Part shown: piece after piece, positions 45,546 through 57,983 of the stretch | How the letters are laid out: each line of letters opens with the position of its first letter | How positions within the stretch are numbered: the stretch's first letter is position 1 | NCBI GenBank assembly: GCA_017165825.1 | Contig: CM029367.1 | Coordinates: forward strand, 15,752,810 to 15,816,809 | Length of the DNA: 64,000 nucleotides | Source: Hepsetus odoe | Lineage: Eukaryota; Chordata; Actinopteri; Characiformes; Hepsetidae | Reading direction: 5' to 3' | The notes under the pieces: generated by a model | Database searches by the model: none | Told to the model about the DNA's origin: nothing | Seen by the model: only the letters and a program-made list of their open reading frames with translations | Made by a program: the position numbers and the translations under genes

Positions 45546-45893
45546 GTGTGGAGAATTTGAAGGCCTACAACTGGGCAGAATGACATGTGTTTCACAATGA
45601 AAAATAGTCACTTTCACTTCACTATGGTGCACTGTGTGACAGAATACCCTTGCTAACTCCAAAGTGTCTTGCATTTGTGTAAGACATTATAGCACAGCAA
45701 CAGAGTGCTTTCCTCAGTTCAGAGTACAGCGTTTTCCAGTATGTAGAGGATAAACAAATGCATGCCAGAAGTTTTGCTTTGTTACTAGGTTAAACTTCAG
45801 GATGATCCTTACACACTGTGCCACATAGAGTAACATTAATTCAGGTTTTAGATTTATCTGTTATTTTTGGTGAATTTCTTGTCATTTCTATTA

Positions 45894-45956
45894 TTATTAT
45901 AATTATCATTATTGTTGTTGCTCTTGTTGTTGTTGTTGTTGTTGTTGTTGTTATTT
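45894..45956 (+). repeat. (ATT)n/(TTG)n tract
   Basis: ATT units pass into about ten GTT units. Confidence 0.93.
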
Positions 45957-45979
45957 TGTGAACAGTGTTTTTTACACAG

Positions 45980-46130
45980 GGCAGCACAGTTGCACAGTGG
46001 ATAGCACTGTTACCTCACAGTGAGATGTCAGGTTCCATTCTGTGTGGAGTTTGCATGTTCTCCTTGTGTCTGCATGGGTTCCTCTAGGTAGACTCCAGCG
46101 TCCTCAGTGACCCTAACTGGGACAAGTGAC
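45980..46130 (+). mobile_element. L2-type LINE 3' fragment
   Basis: GGGCAGCACAGTTGCACAGT, TGTGTGGAGTTTGCATGTTC and a collapsed end GACTCCAGCGTCCTCAGTGA. Sense strand, with an internal deletion compared with 26865-27175. Confidence 0.7.
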
Positions 46131-46171
46131 TATGAAAAAGAGTATGTCAGTGAGAGTGTTTTTCACTCACT

Positions 46172-46173
46172 TA

Positions 46174-46205
<32 letters not shown>

Positions 46206-46253
46206 GACACACACACACACACACATTCACAGAGACACACACACACATTCACA

Positions 46254-46292
<39 letters not shown>
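46172..46292 (+). repeat. Interrupted (CA)n tract with TCACAGA units
   Basis: CA repeats divided by TCACAGA and CAGAGA inserts at roughly regular spacing, suggesting expansion of a higher-order unit. Confidence 0.95.
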
Positions 46293-46294
<2 letters not shown>

Positions 46295-46573
46295 TAAGAT
46301 GCTATGGTATTCCATACACTGGAAGTTTTTATATGACACATGTCCTATCTCAAGAGAAGCTTTGTGTTTCAGCGGTGGAAGGTTTGTGTGTGTACATTGA
46401 TGAGTCTGTATCAAGGGCAAGGATGCCAAGAATGCTCAGGGCAAGTCCTTTGTAGCAGGTCATGCATTAAACATACAGCCTGTTTTTAGAGGACTCTCTC
46501 TCACAATCTCACAATACTGTGCATGTGTCATTGAGGGAGAGAAACCAAGATCGAGGAAGAGAGCGAGGGTGTT

Positions 46574-46616
<43 letters not shown>
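46574..46616 (+). repeat. (GA)n microsatellite
   Basis: GA repeat with one AA interruption. A CA tract follows at 46720-46750. Confidence 0.95.
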
Positions 46617-46718
46617 ATTTGTGTCTGTGCACACATGGCTTAATTGTAGTTAATGAAAAGCAGCTTGCTCCCCAGATCTAATCCTATTAGTGGGAAAGTC
46701 TCCTTCTCTCCTTATTCT

Positions 46719-46752
<34 letters not shown>

Positions 46753-47138
46753 AATTCCTAGTTACAAGCCAATTACAAGCAAATTAACCTGCCCTCTCCA
46801 CTTCTAACACAGCCTACTACCATCAAATCAGATTTGTAACTGTAGATGGAAATGGTTATTAATAACTGCATAATAACTTATTATGTTATGGCCTGTAGAC
46901 TTAGAAAACCTGAGCAACAGTCCTGCTGTCTTCTGTTTGCAGCTATATTTGTTCCTTTTGTTTGCACTTTAAACAAGATCATAATTTGGAATAGTGTATT
47001 TGCTCACACTTCATTCAATCCCTGCAAAATACTTCTGACGTTACCAAACATGAACAGGTGATTGTCATGGATACTGTTAATACAACAGCATCATGTCATT
47101 ATTAGTGGCAATTTCCTAGACACAGGATGCAGCTTTAA

Positions 47139-47425
47139 ATTCAATCAAGGAAGTTTTATTGTCATTTCACCCATGTACACAGTGCACAGTACACAGTGAA
47201 ACAAAAGAACATTCCTTCAGGACCATTGTCTTAAGAAAGCACTACATAGGTGCAGACAGTTGTACATGGTGCAAAAGACAAAAACAACAAAATATAACAA
47301 GACAGAACAGAGTCTAGTGCAGCCAACACTGTGCAATGGCAGTACTCAATGCAGGAAGCAGAGATGCTGCTGGGTTTTCCAAGTGATGGAGCTGGTGTTA
47401 AAGGTGTACATGAGGTTCTCAATGA
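47139..47425. mobile_element. Possible LINE 3'-tail repeat
   Basis: GGAAGTTTTATTGTCATTTC, then GTACACAGTGCACAGTACAC and AGTGAAACAAAAGAACATTC, recall a widespread fish repeat ending in 'tttattgtcatttca'. Borders and clade are not determined. Confidence 0.45.
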
Positions 47426-47429
47426 CGTG

Positions 47430-48780
47430 ACCGTTTAGAATTTAGAATATTCCATTACAGATTTCCTTAATTAATGATATGTTCTCTTTTATTTATGTAC
47501 TCTCTGTAACTTTTTTTTATTACTACCATGTTTAGAAGGCTGGAAATTCTGCAGTAGGGGAATTTTATAACATTCCATTAAAATAGTACCCTATAAAATT
47601 AAATGACTAAACCACCGTGGCAGCCGATTGCTCATATGGGTAGCATTCATTCGAACAGAGTAACCATAATTTGGTACACAGTGGAAAAATGGCTCCAGAC
47701 TGAGAAGTGTAGATGTACCGACACATTGTTTGATCTGTATAAAACATTTACCTATAAAGTCAACAACCATTTTTCCCCAGAAATCTAGATATCTTAGTAC
47801 AGATGCTTAATGCCATTTTTCGATAGCAAAATAAACCAACCAATATTTAACCTTTTTGATCTTCAGGCTCTATGCCCACCACATGTCAGCAATGACAGCT
47901 GCTGAATATGTGGTATGTGGGGACCTTCTTTTTCTGCCTTAAGACTCTGTGACAGGTATATGACACATTGAGGACATTTTCACAAGAAGTGTGTATGCAA
48001 TCATTCACTTAGCTCATCTCCAGAGTCAACAACCATGTGATTTATTTTTTCAGAAGGTTAAGGCAACCCTTTCAATTTGTCTTTACACTTTATAACAAAC
48101 ATGACATATTAATGACCATTCTTTCTATAGTTGAAGTAAAGCTTCCTCTTTTAGACCTTGGGCATGTGGCTTAGTTTTAAAGGTGAACACATTGATATTA
48201 CACTGATAAATATGATTCAGTGAAACTCTGCATATGATATATTGCATACATTTTGTTCCACTCAAAATTCAGAAAGTTGGCTCAAACTTTTATGAACTTT
48301 GACAAGGAGTGTTTCTGTAAATTAACTTTCTCACTGTAGCAAAAATAGTTGATGCTGTTAGATGACCCATTAAATCCAACTTCTCATACATAGAAATAGT
48401 GACTAATCAGCGACTCATTATTGTTTAGTGATTAGTCTAAAAAATGACTAATCCTGCAGTAAATGACTAATCTTGCAATTTTAAAAAAATTGATAGCGGT
48501 GCATCCAAAGATGTCATAAACTCTGTAGTTAGGCTGGAAGATGTTATCCTGTGATAACAAGCTAGCTGACATAAAAAAAAAAAAAAACATAATTTCATAA
48601 TCATCTTTGGATACTGTCCAGATTGAGGATTGTTGTAACATTACATTGTAATCCATGCATCCAAAAGAGCTATACAACGACTTCAACACCTCTCTATTAT
48701 CTGAGCTGCTAATCATATCCACGATCACAGGTGGTGCTGGAGACACCCTGCCAAGGCTGCGCAACAAGGCAGATTTATTT
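47430..48780. other. Non-coding stretch, no recognised feature
   Basis: AT-rich. The 133-residue minus frame at 48432-48833 runs over the start of the next transposon and is not a recognisable protein. Confidence 0.5.
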
Positions 48781-48783
48781 ATA

Positions 48784-49171
48784 CAGTATTGTGTAAAGGT
48801 TTTAGGCAGGTGTGGAAAAAATGCTGTAAACAAAGAATGGTTTCAGAAATATAAATAATGATTTTTTATTTTTATCAATTTACAAAATGCAAAGTGAGCG
48901 AACAAAAGAAAAATCTAAATCAAATCAATATTTGGTGTTACTACCTTTTGCCTTCAAACCAGCATTAGGTCTTCTGGCCCCCACAGAGCCCTGATCTCAA
49001 CATCATCCAATGTGTCTGGATTACATGAAGAGACAGAAGGATGTGCGGAAGCCTACATTCACAGAAGATTGGTGGTTAGTTCTCCAAGATGTTTGGAACA
49101 ACCTATGTTTGGAACAACAACCTGTTTACAGCATTTTTTCCAAACCAACCTAAAACCTTTGCACAGTACTG
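48784..49171 (+). mobile_element. Tc1-type non-autonomous element, copy 2
   Basis: Starts after TA (48782-48783) as CAGTATTGTGTAAAGGTTTT and ends GCACAGTACTG at 49171; the right flanking TA has changed. The left 180 bases match the element at 44401. The centre and right side retain the last part of a transposase gene instead of the matching inverted repeat, showing these elements derive from a Tc1-type parent. Confidence 0.88.
48975..49106 (+). pseudogene. Tc1-type transposase C-terminal remnant
   Basis: Plus-strand codons from 48975 read WPPQSPDLNIIQCVW, the block that carries the third catalytic acid of Tc1-type DDE transposases. The position that should be glutamate is glutamine (CAA at 49008). 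One base is missing after 49019; in the next frame come MKRQKDVRKPTFTEDWW and LVLQDVWNNL, typical of the family's C-terminus. The first two catalytic acids and the DNA-binding domain are absent. It is a relic, but it identifies the family of the three short elements with the same ends. Confidence 0.88.
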
Positions 49172-49653
49172 GATATCATCTTTCATAAACTCTGGTCATT
49201 TAAAGTGCTTTAAAAATGTGAATACATAAATGAAGCAGATCAAAGCAAATAAATAAATAAAACAATACATTAATGAAGATTATCTAAAAAAAAGAGTAAA
49301 ACATAATAAATGATTTAATTATTTTAATAAACTCTAATATGATCAAATAAAGCCCCACCAATGACTGAAACCATCCTTAACAGGAAAAGCTGGGAATGTC
49401 TGGGCTGTGTTCAACCACAACCTGGTCTGGTTTTGAAAACAGATGAATGGATGGGTGGATCATCATCATCAGGTATAGAAAGTATAAACTGTAAATTAAC
49501 TAATTAAATTCAGTAAAAAAAAAAACTAATTTTTATCATTAGTGTAGAACATGCTACAATTGGGGCAGATCAATATCAAGCATAGTAGCTAAAAGCCATT
49601 TAATCTTGTTTTGGTTTTGACTCTGGGCATCTTTAGATGACCTGCTCCCAACA

Positions 49654-49881
49654 GTCAGTCAGTCATTTTCTGCCGCTTGTCCCAAGTGGGGTCACGGGGG
49701 AGTGCTGGAGTCCATCCCAGCTCACACAGGGTGAACGACGGGGACACACCCTGGACAGGTCGCCGGCCCATCGCAGGGAGGAGCGTGACGGGGACGGCAC
49801 CTTGCTCAAGGGTACCTCAGGGCAACCTATCAGGAAGGGTTTCGAACCCCCGATCCTCTGATCATGAAGCCACCGCTGCCC
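49654..49881 (-). mobile_element. tRNA-SINE, L2-tail family, recent
   Basis: Minus-strand copy with a (TGAC)3 tail (plus GTCAGTCAGTCA at 49654), L2-like half and box B (TTTCGAACCCCC at 49840). The box A region is shortened to GGGGCAGCGGTGGCTTCATG, lacking part of box A. A perfect 13-bp duplication, CCTGCTCCCAACA, flanks it at 49641-49653 and 49882-49894. Confidence 0.94.
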
Positions 49882-49894
49882 CCTGCTCCCAACA

Positions 49895-52800
49895 ATCAAA
49901 ATCAAATTATTCAAATTCCAGTCTATTTACTAGTCTGAGCAGTTCACAGCAGCCAGTTTTTGTGAGAGTTTTCCTCAAAGACATGTGTAAATTTGTGTTA
50001 AGTGCTTCACTGATTTTATATGCACAGTCATTTTAATCTGTAAATATTGTCACTTTTCAGTATTGTGCTTGATCATACAGTGAAAATAACACATACATTG
50101 GCATTACTGTCATTGACCAACAACTGCTCTGCTTCTTATTGTACACTGTCTAGATTTAATTTTCCTGTATTGTAGTGTTGTAATGTACAGTGTAATGTAT
50201 GCATTTATTGACTTCTGTCCTGTGTTAACTGTAGCCTTGCATCATGGAGAAACCTAACTTAATTACTCACTCAACATTTGACTGTAGAAGTAAAACAAAG
50301 ATATGAGAACAAAGTTTTAGGCACTTTCGATCCATATACAGCACACAAAACACAAAACAGTGACAAAACAGTCACTGATAACAGCAAAGTCCCTCTCAGA
50401 GCTCCACTCTGGCAATGCCTGCATATATCTGCATATATTCTTAATTATTACAGGGTGAGAATGAACTAATCAAAGCGAGCAATCCTGTTTTGCCATAAAT
50501 CTGCAAAAGAGTTTTGTGTTAATGTTGCTGTGGATGCATCCTAAATTGCATACTACCACACTAAATAGTGTGTAAGAATAGTACACAGCAAACGGACGTC
50601 CACTCAGAAATGCAGCATGTAAAGGATGTGGGTTTTTTACACAGCCTGTCTGTTCTGCTAGTTCAAACCTGTCAAGGCCACTGTGTCTGTTCATGAAAAT
50701 GAACTGTGCCAAGACAATGTGGTACAACTAAAAAGACGATTAAAACGCAATTATAACAATACTTGAGCTTTTGTTGAAATGGTTACCATTCTTTCCTTCT
50801 CTCCCGAAAGAGACCCATATAGTCATTCCGTTTATCACTTCCCTGGTCTTTGTTTCTCAGCTGGGATTTTGTAAATGTAAAATAATTATCAGATAGTATG
50901 TCATTCTGGTCTGTGTACAAATAAAGGGAGAGGAGGCACAAGTGCACAGCGAAAACCTTGGGGGTTTATATTGCATTCAATTAGACAACAGTTGTTCATC
51001 ATTTTGGTTAAACAAATCAAAAAAATACATGGTGGACAATGAAAGCAAACTTTTGCCCTCCATGTGACTACACATGATAAACTATGACTAGGAAAGCAAA
51101 ACTGCTGCAAATGCAGTGCAAAGCTCAGTGCAAAGTTTCATCATCATGTTTGAAAGAAAACAAAATTGACCAAAAATGACCATCTTAAGATATGTTATAA
51201 ATATCGTGGCAGGCTAATCACATCTTCTTTTCAAAGTTTTCCATAGCATCATACCGCACTTTTTGTCATGTCTGCTGATTAGAGGGCTGACGGGGATTTT
51301 TAAGATGTCACCTGCCATATGTCAGAAAATGAGAAAATGTTATGACAGTTGTCTTGTGTGTGTCTTAACATCTGTCATAGAAATAGATGCTAGTACTCAA
51401 AAGTTACCATTTGACGTAATCTGTTAAGCCACATCAAGTTGGCGGATGAAATCTGCTATGACATGCATAAGGTCCAATTCACACAGGCATTTGAATCTTG
51501 GATAAATGAAGGGGCTCTGAGCAACCTAGACACTGAAGCTGCCTTTTGTGGTGATTGACTTCAATATGACGTTTCATTTGCATGTGCATGTCTATATTCC
51601 ATGCCAACCTCCAGCCAAGGTTGTAGTTTTGTGTTTTTGTACTTGTGGGGGGGCTGTCCAAAATCTACAGTGCGGGTTTGAAAGTTTGTAGTGGTTTAAT
51701 CAGATGTTTTAATCACATGGTTGTTTTTGTGGATGTGAATTTGTGGTCCATTCTTTTAATTTGGATTCATAAAATTAATAACAACATTTCTGATGACATG
51801 TATTTATGCAAAAGCGTCAAAACCAAACTACCAGTTTTCTCTGATTCTCTGATGAATCAGGGGAAATATCCAGAACATAAAATGAACAGCATGGAAATGT
51901 AATAAAGATGTTTTCTTTGCGCTTACAGAGATTTTGGCAGAATGCCAAAAAGAAGCACTTTTTTTTTTTTTATGCCATCCAAACACATATCCAACCCAAT
52001 GCAAGTTATGAAAGCTAGTGTGCATGGTCTGATTCACTCCAAAGAGCAGAAAACAGTTGCCATTTAATCCGTACTCAGCTGACGCTACAGAGGTAAAAAA
52101 AATAATAAAATGCTTAATTCAGATGTCTATGTGAACAGGGTCTAAGGCATGGCAATGTCAGAGTTACACAGTGGGGCTCAAAAAAGTGTTACTGCCTGTT
52201 TATTATGTAGCACTTGCTTAGCCATGTTTAAAAGCGCCTTATCTCCAGAAACAGACTTTGAACCTTCAAAGCAGTGTTACTTTGACCAAAGAGGCACTGC
52301 TATTAAACTCCATCTTTTTATGTTAATTGTCCACCATGTCTCTCAGGCAAAAATGCAATAATAAGCTCGTCTTCATAACAAGTAGGTGTTTTTTAATTGG
52401 AAGAGAATTTGAAAATTAAAGATTTGAAGTCAATGTTCAATGACCTGTGCTGCAGTAGTGTGCAGTAGTGGTTCTGTTCAGTACCTCAAAGTCTACAAAA
52501 AGGATTGTTTGACTTATTTAGGAGCCAAAGGTTTTGCAGTGAACCATTTTTAAGTATTTTTAAACACATAGTTGATCAGGGTACATAATATAATCATAAA
52601 AGAATTTTTTTTTTTTTTTTTTTACAATTGTTTACTTAAAATTTTAGCACTCCTCACCTGTCATCTTTTGCTGAGTCTGTTCTAACTCAGTCCATAAAAT
52701 CCCCTTTTTAAGGGTTTATTCCACATGTATAACGGTGCCAACCAATATTCACTGGCTGACATTTGGCAGGGCTTGGACACCTGTAGCTGCTGGACTTAAT

Positions 52801-53025
52801 TACATGTGCTTCATTGGATGCCCCCAGCTGTGTTCAGTTCCTCAGTGTTATATGAATTCTGAACTAAGGCTGATACGGAATGGTTGTGAAGTGAAGCTTG
52901 GAGCACCAACTGGTCTATCCTCCATCAGCAAATACAGTCATTCATAAGCATTGTTTTAGTATTAGACTAAGCTTTTTAGAACATTGCCTATAATCTAACT
53001 GATTTTAGTGAATAACTTCAAAAGT
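49895..53025. other. 3.1 kb non-coding stretch
   Basis: No gene or mobile element recognised. A T-run of about 21 bases lies at 52603-52623. Confidence 0.5.
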
Positions 53026-53246
53026 GGGGTGAGGGTGGCCTAGTGGTTAGGGAATAGGCTCGTAATCAGAAGGTTATAGATCTGAATCACAGACAAATAG
53101 GTTACCCTGAGGTACCCTTGAGCAAAGTACCGTCTCCCAACACTGCACCCCGGGTGACGGGTATACGGCTGCCACCTGCTGCACAGCATTGCATTGTGGT
53201 TCACTGTGTGCTGTGCTGTGTGTTCACAATAACAAATAGTCACTTC
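53026..53246 (+). mobile_element. tRNA-derived SINE, third type, diverged
   Basis: GAGGGTGGCCTAGTGGTTAG (box A) and a mutated box B (TAGATCTGAATC) near 53086, then GGTTACCCTGAGGTACCCTT, CCACCTGCTGCACAGC and TGTGCTGTGCTGTGTGTTCA. Third copy of the family at 26041 and 28468. Confidence 0.87.
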
Positions 53247-53340
53247 CACCTCCTACTTTTAGACCCATATTCAGATTTATGTTCAAATACCTGCATTTTA
53301 GAGATTGCACAACACATTAAATGAGGTAACATGTTACACA

Positions 53341-53520
53341 TTCATTCTTCCATTATCTGGGCAGCTTAACCAGGGTTAGGGCACTTTTCAGAGCCTGTGC
53401 CAGCACTCATAAGGCAAAAGCCAGAAAAACACACATGATGGGTCACCACTCCATCATAGGGCTGGCACAGAAACACACATACATTCACACCAAGAGGCAT
53501 TTCAGCATCTCTAGTTCACC
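53341..53520 (-). mobile_element. L2-type 3' fragment, diverged
   Basis: TCCATTATCTGGGCAGCTTA, CACTCCATCATAGGGCTG and CACACATACATTCACACC follow the antisense L2 order seen at 4050 and 62968. Confidence 0.5.
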
Positions 53521-54290
53521 TTCTGTGTATGTGTTTAGAAAAATGTTCCTTGAGCTAAATAATGACTTTTTTCACAATCATTTTTCCGTCATTCTGTTCC
53601 CATCTTTATCAAGTGTGCCAATCTGAAGTCATGCATTCCTGCTAATACACACAAACACAGATGTTCAGAAGCAGGCAAAACTGGAGCTAAATTTCCCTTC
53701 AGAGACAGACTTTATCTTAATGAACTTTGCTTTTGTATTTGCATCTAACTGATTTGCGGTTCAGTGTCACTTCCATGGCGCCACATGCAGTAAAAGTGAG
53801 TGATTTATTGCCAGACAAAAGCAGATCAGATGGGATCAGTCAGAAGTATGTGAAAGTGGACAAGTGCTATGGAAAGTTATTTTATGCAAGCCTCAATTTC
53901 CTTCTAATGAAAGTCAATTCATAGATTGATTATATACATTTTCTACAGTCATTATTACATGATCAGATCAAACTCACATGACTCTTCTTCTTCCATTAAG
54001 GTATTTATTTTTCACATAAGAGGTTTTATTTTGACTGTGACAATATGCACAGTCATACTCTGTTCTCAGCTTCAGCCAAAGTTTAAGTTTTAAAAATCCT
54101 CAAAAATTCGAATGACAGTTCAGACCATTTGGGTGGAGAAAAAGGCAGGTACTACTTTACTAAAAGCTGGGTGTCTGTCACCTAAACGTTAGCGTCTGCA
54201 GCTCAGACAGTGACTTTTTACACCATTACATCACACAAACAGAGGACAAGTGAGGACAAGAGAAACTCGCCTTGTCCAAACTCATCTTGT

Positions 54291-54315
54291 GTATATATAT
54301 ATATATATATATATA
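54291..54315 (+). repeat. (TA)n tract
   Basis: About 12 TA units directly against a TA-targeting transposon. Confidence 0.95.
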
Positions 54316-54688
54316 CAGCAAAAGTTTTAGGCAGGTGTGAAAAAATGCTGTAAATAAAGAATGCTTTCAGAAATGGAAGTGTTAATCATTTATTTTCATC
54401 AATCAACAAAATGCAGTGAATGAACAAAAGAGAAATCTAAATCAAATCAATACTTGGTGTGACCACCCTTTGCCTTCAAAACAGCATCAATTCTTCTAGG
54501 TACACTTGCACACAGTTTTTGTGGGGGCCAGAAGAACTGATGCTGGTTTGAAGGCAAAAGGTAGCAACACCAAAAATTGATTTGGTTTAGATTTTTCTTT
54601 TGTTCGCTCACTTTGCATTTTGTAAATTGATCAAATAAACAATCATTGTTTATATTTCTGAAAGCATTCTTTGTTTACAGCATTTTTA
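54316..54688. mobile_element. Tc1-type non-autonomous element, copy 3
   Basis: Begins CAGCAAAAGTTTTAGGCAGG, missing seven bases of the terminus, inside a TA tract. Then TGGTGTGACCACCCTTTGCC and the inverse GTTTGAAGGCAAAAGGTAGC. The right end stops at TTTACAGCATTTTTAAC, lacking the last 25 bases. The two inverted halves meet at GTTTTTGTGGGGGCCAGAAG, so almost nothing is left between the repeats. Confidence 0.88.
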
Positions 54689-55148
54689 ACTAGTATTACC
54701 TCAGCAAATGGTAATCACTGATAGAAACAGAGATTTCAAAAAAATGAAAAAAATACATTTTAGTTTTTCTTTTTTTTATTGTTCATTTGACTTGCTAAAG
54801 CAGTTTCTTACCAAGCAAGTCCTAACTAACTTAAGACAGAACAGTAAGATTAGATTAACTGACAGTTGTGTTGCCTCTACTGTTCATAACTCACACCCAG
54901 TTCAATGTAGTGTGAGATGGGTGGGAGCACTGGCTGAGTGATTTGTATGTTTGTATATAAGAAGTGGCTTTGTATTTCAGTAACCAGCATAAATCATGCA
55001 CTGCTAGAGTTTAACCAGAGAACTGGAATGGTTATTTTGATGGTTTAAAATGAAGTGCTGAAATGTCAACAAAGCCTTTATTTTTACAAAGCAATATATT
55101 TTTCTTTTTTTAACAAATTGGCTTTAAAGTGCAATTATTCATTAATGT

Positions 55149-55149
<1 letters not shown>

Positions 55150-55213
<64 letters not shown>
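55150..55213 (+). repeat. (CT)n microsatellite
   Basis: About 29 CT units. Confidence 0.97.
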
Positions 55214-55215
<2 letters not shown>

Positions 55216-55498
55216 GGTCCATGTCTTTGATGTTTGCTTAGTGTAATTGCCATTCTTCAGCCCCGTGTGACAACATAAACAACAGTAATGGCGATGGTCT
55301 TGAATAATATGTGAAGCATCACGGCAGTGCAGTAGCACGGATTAGACTCGGCATGCGGGTGTGTTTTTAGAAACTTTATGCTCCATCAAACAAATAGCAC
55401 TTTGCTGCCCAGAGAGCACCGAAAGAGCCTGGGAAACGTCTGCTGGAGCGTCACACTGTCAACAGAGCGTCTGCCGTCTCAGCTTTAGTATATGCATT

Positions 55499-55511
55499 TG
55501 ACCTTTGACCT
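55499..55511 (-). promoter_or_regulatory. Perfect DR1 nuclear-receptor site
   Basis: TGACCTTTGACCT on the plus strand is AGGTCA-A-AGGTCA on the minus strand, the ideal DR1 for HNF4, RXR/PPAR or COUP-TF-type receptors. TATGCATTTG lies directly 5'. It sits in a repeat-poor, GC-richer block (55215-55670). The motif is certain; its use is not. Confidence 0.5.
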
Positions 55512-55669
55512 CACAGGGTCGGACTCCCTCAGTGGCTCTGTCATCTGTAAGAGGAGGGCTTGAAATGTGCCACCTGTCAAAAGCATATGGACGAAATGGC
55601 TTAAATGTAGTATCAGCAGCAGCATCAGGCTTTATTGACCGCTTTAAAAACATGGGCACAAACTAAGAA

Positions 55670-57282
55670 TCTGCTACATAGTACCTTACGAAACACAAAA
55701 GTAGAATTTCATATTTTATCATGCAGACACGATCACCACATCTGTTCCTTTTAATAGTCACAAATACTCAAATTCATACATGCAGTAACAGTAAAAACAG
55801 TTGAACAGCAAGGTAAGAGGTGAATTGTGTCACGTTACACAGCACTGTTGATGTGTACTAACTAATCATGAGCGAAAAAGTGTGAGGAAAGAAATATCTG
55901 TTTATGGTTGTTTTAACCCTTGTATGGCTGAAGCTTCCATCCAGTTTGTAGAAGCTGAAAGGAGTGGAGTTCAACTGGGCTGAGCAGATAGATATACATT
56001 TTTTGTTTGTTTGTTTTTTGTTTGTTTGTTTGTTTTCTTTTGTCTTTTGCAGAGCTAAAAAGACGCTGTAGCTTGAGAGAGTCATGCTTGGTCACAGATC
56101 TGCACCAGACTGATCGAGGCGGGTATGAATGTGTGCATTATATCAAGTTAAAATAACAGGGGTCAGTTTAATTTTACTAGCTGAACTAAAAAAGGTAGTC
56201 AAATAGTCTTCACTACTGAAACTAAGTGAATAAAAAAGCACGACCAAGTATTCAGTCTTTTTTCACTGAAAAAAAAAAACACTCTAATATCACAAATCAG
56301 ATTGTAGCCTCTCAGCTCAGCACTCTGTACAAAAATCTGTATCCATATTTCCAACATCAGTAGCATAAGGGTCCAGATAAGTCCAGATTCAATGTTAAAG
56401 ATCTTAAGGTAACGACTTTACCGGTAAGAGAATCATGCATTTGCAGACGGGTGTATTGCATCTCATGTGTTTGCAGATGCATTCTGCTGAAATAATCAGT
56501 CAGAAGGAACTACAGCTTACAGGGTGAAGCCACAAACTGGGGTCACTTCATTTATTATTTCCACACTAATAGCATTTGCCCAAAAGGTGATTTCTGATAT
56601 GCCGCTGGATTTCAGTTGCCAAAGGGTCATAAATTGGACTTTGTTGTTCAGTTGATTAGTCTAGGTGGCCTTTAATGTAAAATGAGGTATAAGGTAGTGT
56701 TTTTTTTTCTTCATTTTTGAGGTCTTCTGAATGGAAACAAGACAAGGTAAATGGTAAATGCTACACTTACTGTGGTGGCTGTTGTTGTTATTTCTGTTGT
56801 TGTTTTGTGCTTCTCTATGATATGTATGATATGATACATGCAGATTCTCCACATGGGACATTTTCCAGGTCTATATGATTATAAATACATGATGTTTTCT
56901 TTTCAGTGTGTAAAGTGTGTATTTCTGAAAGTGTAGAACAGTGAGTTTCACTTGATTTGGATGTTGTGATTAAGTGCAAGTTGAAGCACTCGAGTGAGCA
57001 AATTGTAACGTTGGTTTGAAGCGATATGAACATGCATCAAACACTTTAGATGGTAGCACGCAAATGCTCAGTATTTCATTACAAATGTATGAAATGCTAA
57101 TCACATTCTGTTGTAATACTCTCTCCAGTACACACTTGATTTACTGCTATGAGGGAGTTGCACCCTTGAGTTTGACTGAAATGTAAAAAATGTGCAGGGA
57201 ATTGCATCACTTATTCTGTATTGTTATTTTCAACATTTTTTGAAATTCACTGTTTCAGAGGCCTTTCGGGGGTAATTCTGGC

Positions 57283-57283
<1 letters not shown>
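55670..57283. other. Non-coding stretch, no recognised feature
   Basis: Contains a (TTTG)n run at 56003-56034. No gene recognised. Confidence 0.5.

Positions 57284-57330
<47 letters not shown>
57284..57330 (+). repeat. (TG)n microsatellite
   Basis: About 23 TG units; first of four alternating tracts. Confidence 0.97.
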
Positions 57331-57333
<3 letters not shown>

Positions 57334-57590
57334 CAGTGTCCACACACTGTCTCTTTCATCTATGCCTCTCACTCTACAAAAGCATACATCTTAAACAAGC
57401 AACAGCTTAAAGTCAACACCAGTTACATCAATCACTGAAAATATTCCCTTTTTGAACATTTCATGATTTTTTAAAATCATGTCACTCTTTTATAATGCAT
57501 ATAAAAAATATTAAAAAATATATATATTAAACATATTCAGAACAGAGGCCAGTTTAAGCGGGAGTGTATTTTTCTCCAAATTCCCTTCAC

Positions 57591-57609
57591 TCACACACAC
57601 ACACACACC

Positions 57610-57672
<63 letters not shown>
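57591..57672 (+). repeat. (CA)n microsatellite
   Basis: About 40 CA units with one CCCG interruption. Confidence 0.97.
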
Positions 57673-57676
<4 letters not shown>

Positions 57677-57854
57677 GCTCAGCCATTCAAAGAAACTGTA
57701 TATCATTCACAGTAACTGACTGTGATAATCATCTGCTCTCTGAGGAATATGAGCACTTCACAGATATGAGGTTACACTGAGGGGACAAGGACACCAAAGC
57801 TTCACCAGAGCACAGCTCACAGCACTGAGATAAACAATGACGCATGTATGAGTT

Positions 57855-57917
57855 TGTGTGTGAGTGTGATTGTGTGGATGTGTGTGTGTGTGTGTGTGGA
57901 TGTGTGTGTGTGTGTGG

Positions 57918-57981
<64 letters not shown>
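57855..57981 (+). repeat. (TG)n tract with GGATG interruptions
   Basis: TG repeats broken three times by GGATG in the first half, then about 30 pure units. Confidence 0.97.

Positions 57982-57983
<2 letters not shown>

Noticed and set aside
48432..48833. 133-residue minus-strand frame
   Set aside because: Overlaps the end of a Tc1-type element and shows random composition with no recognisable motif.
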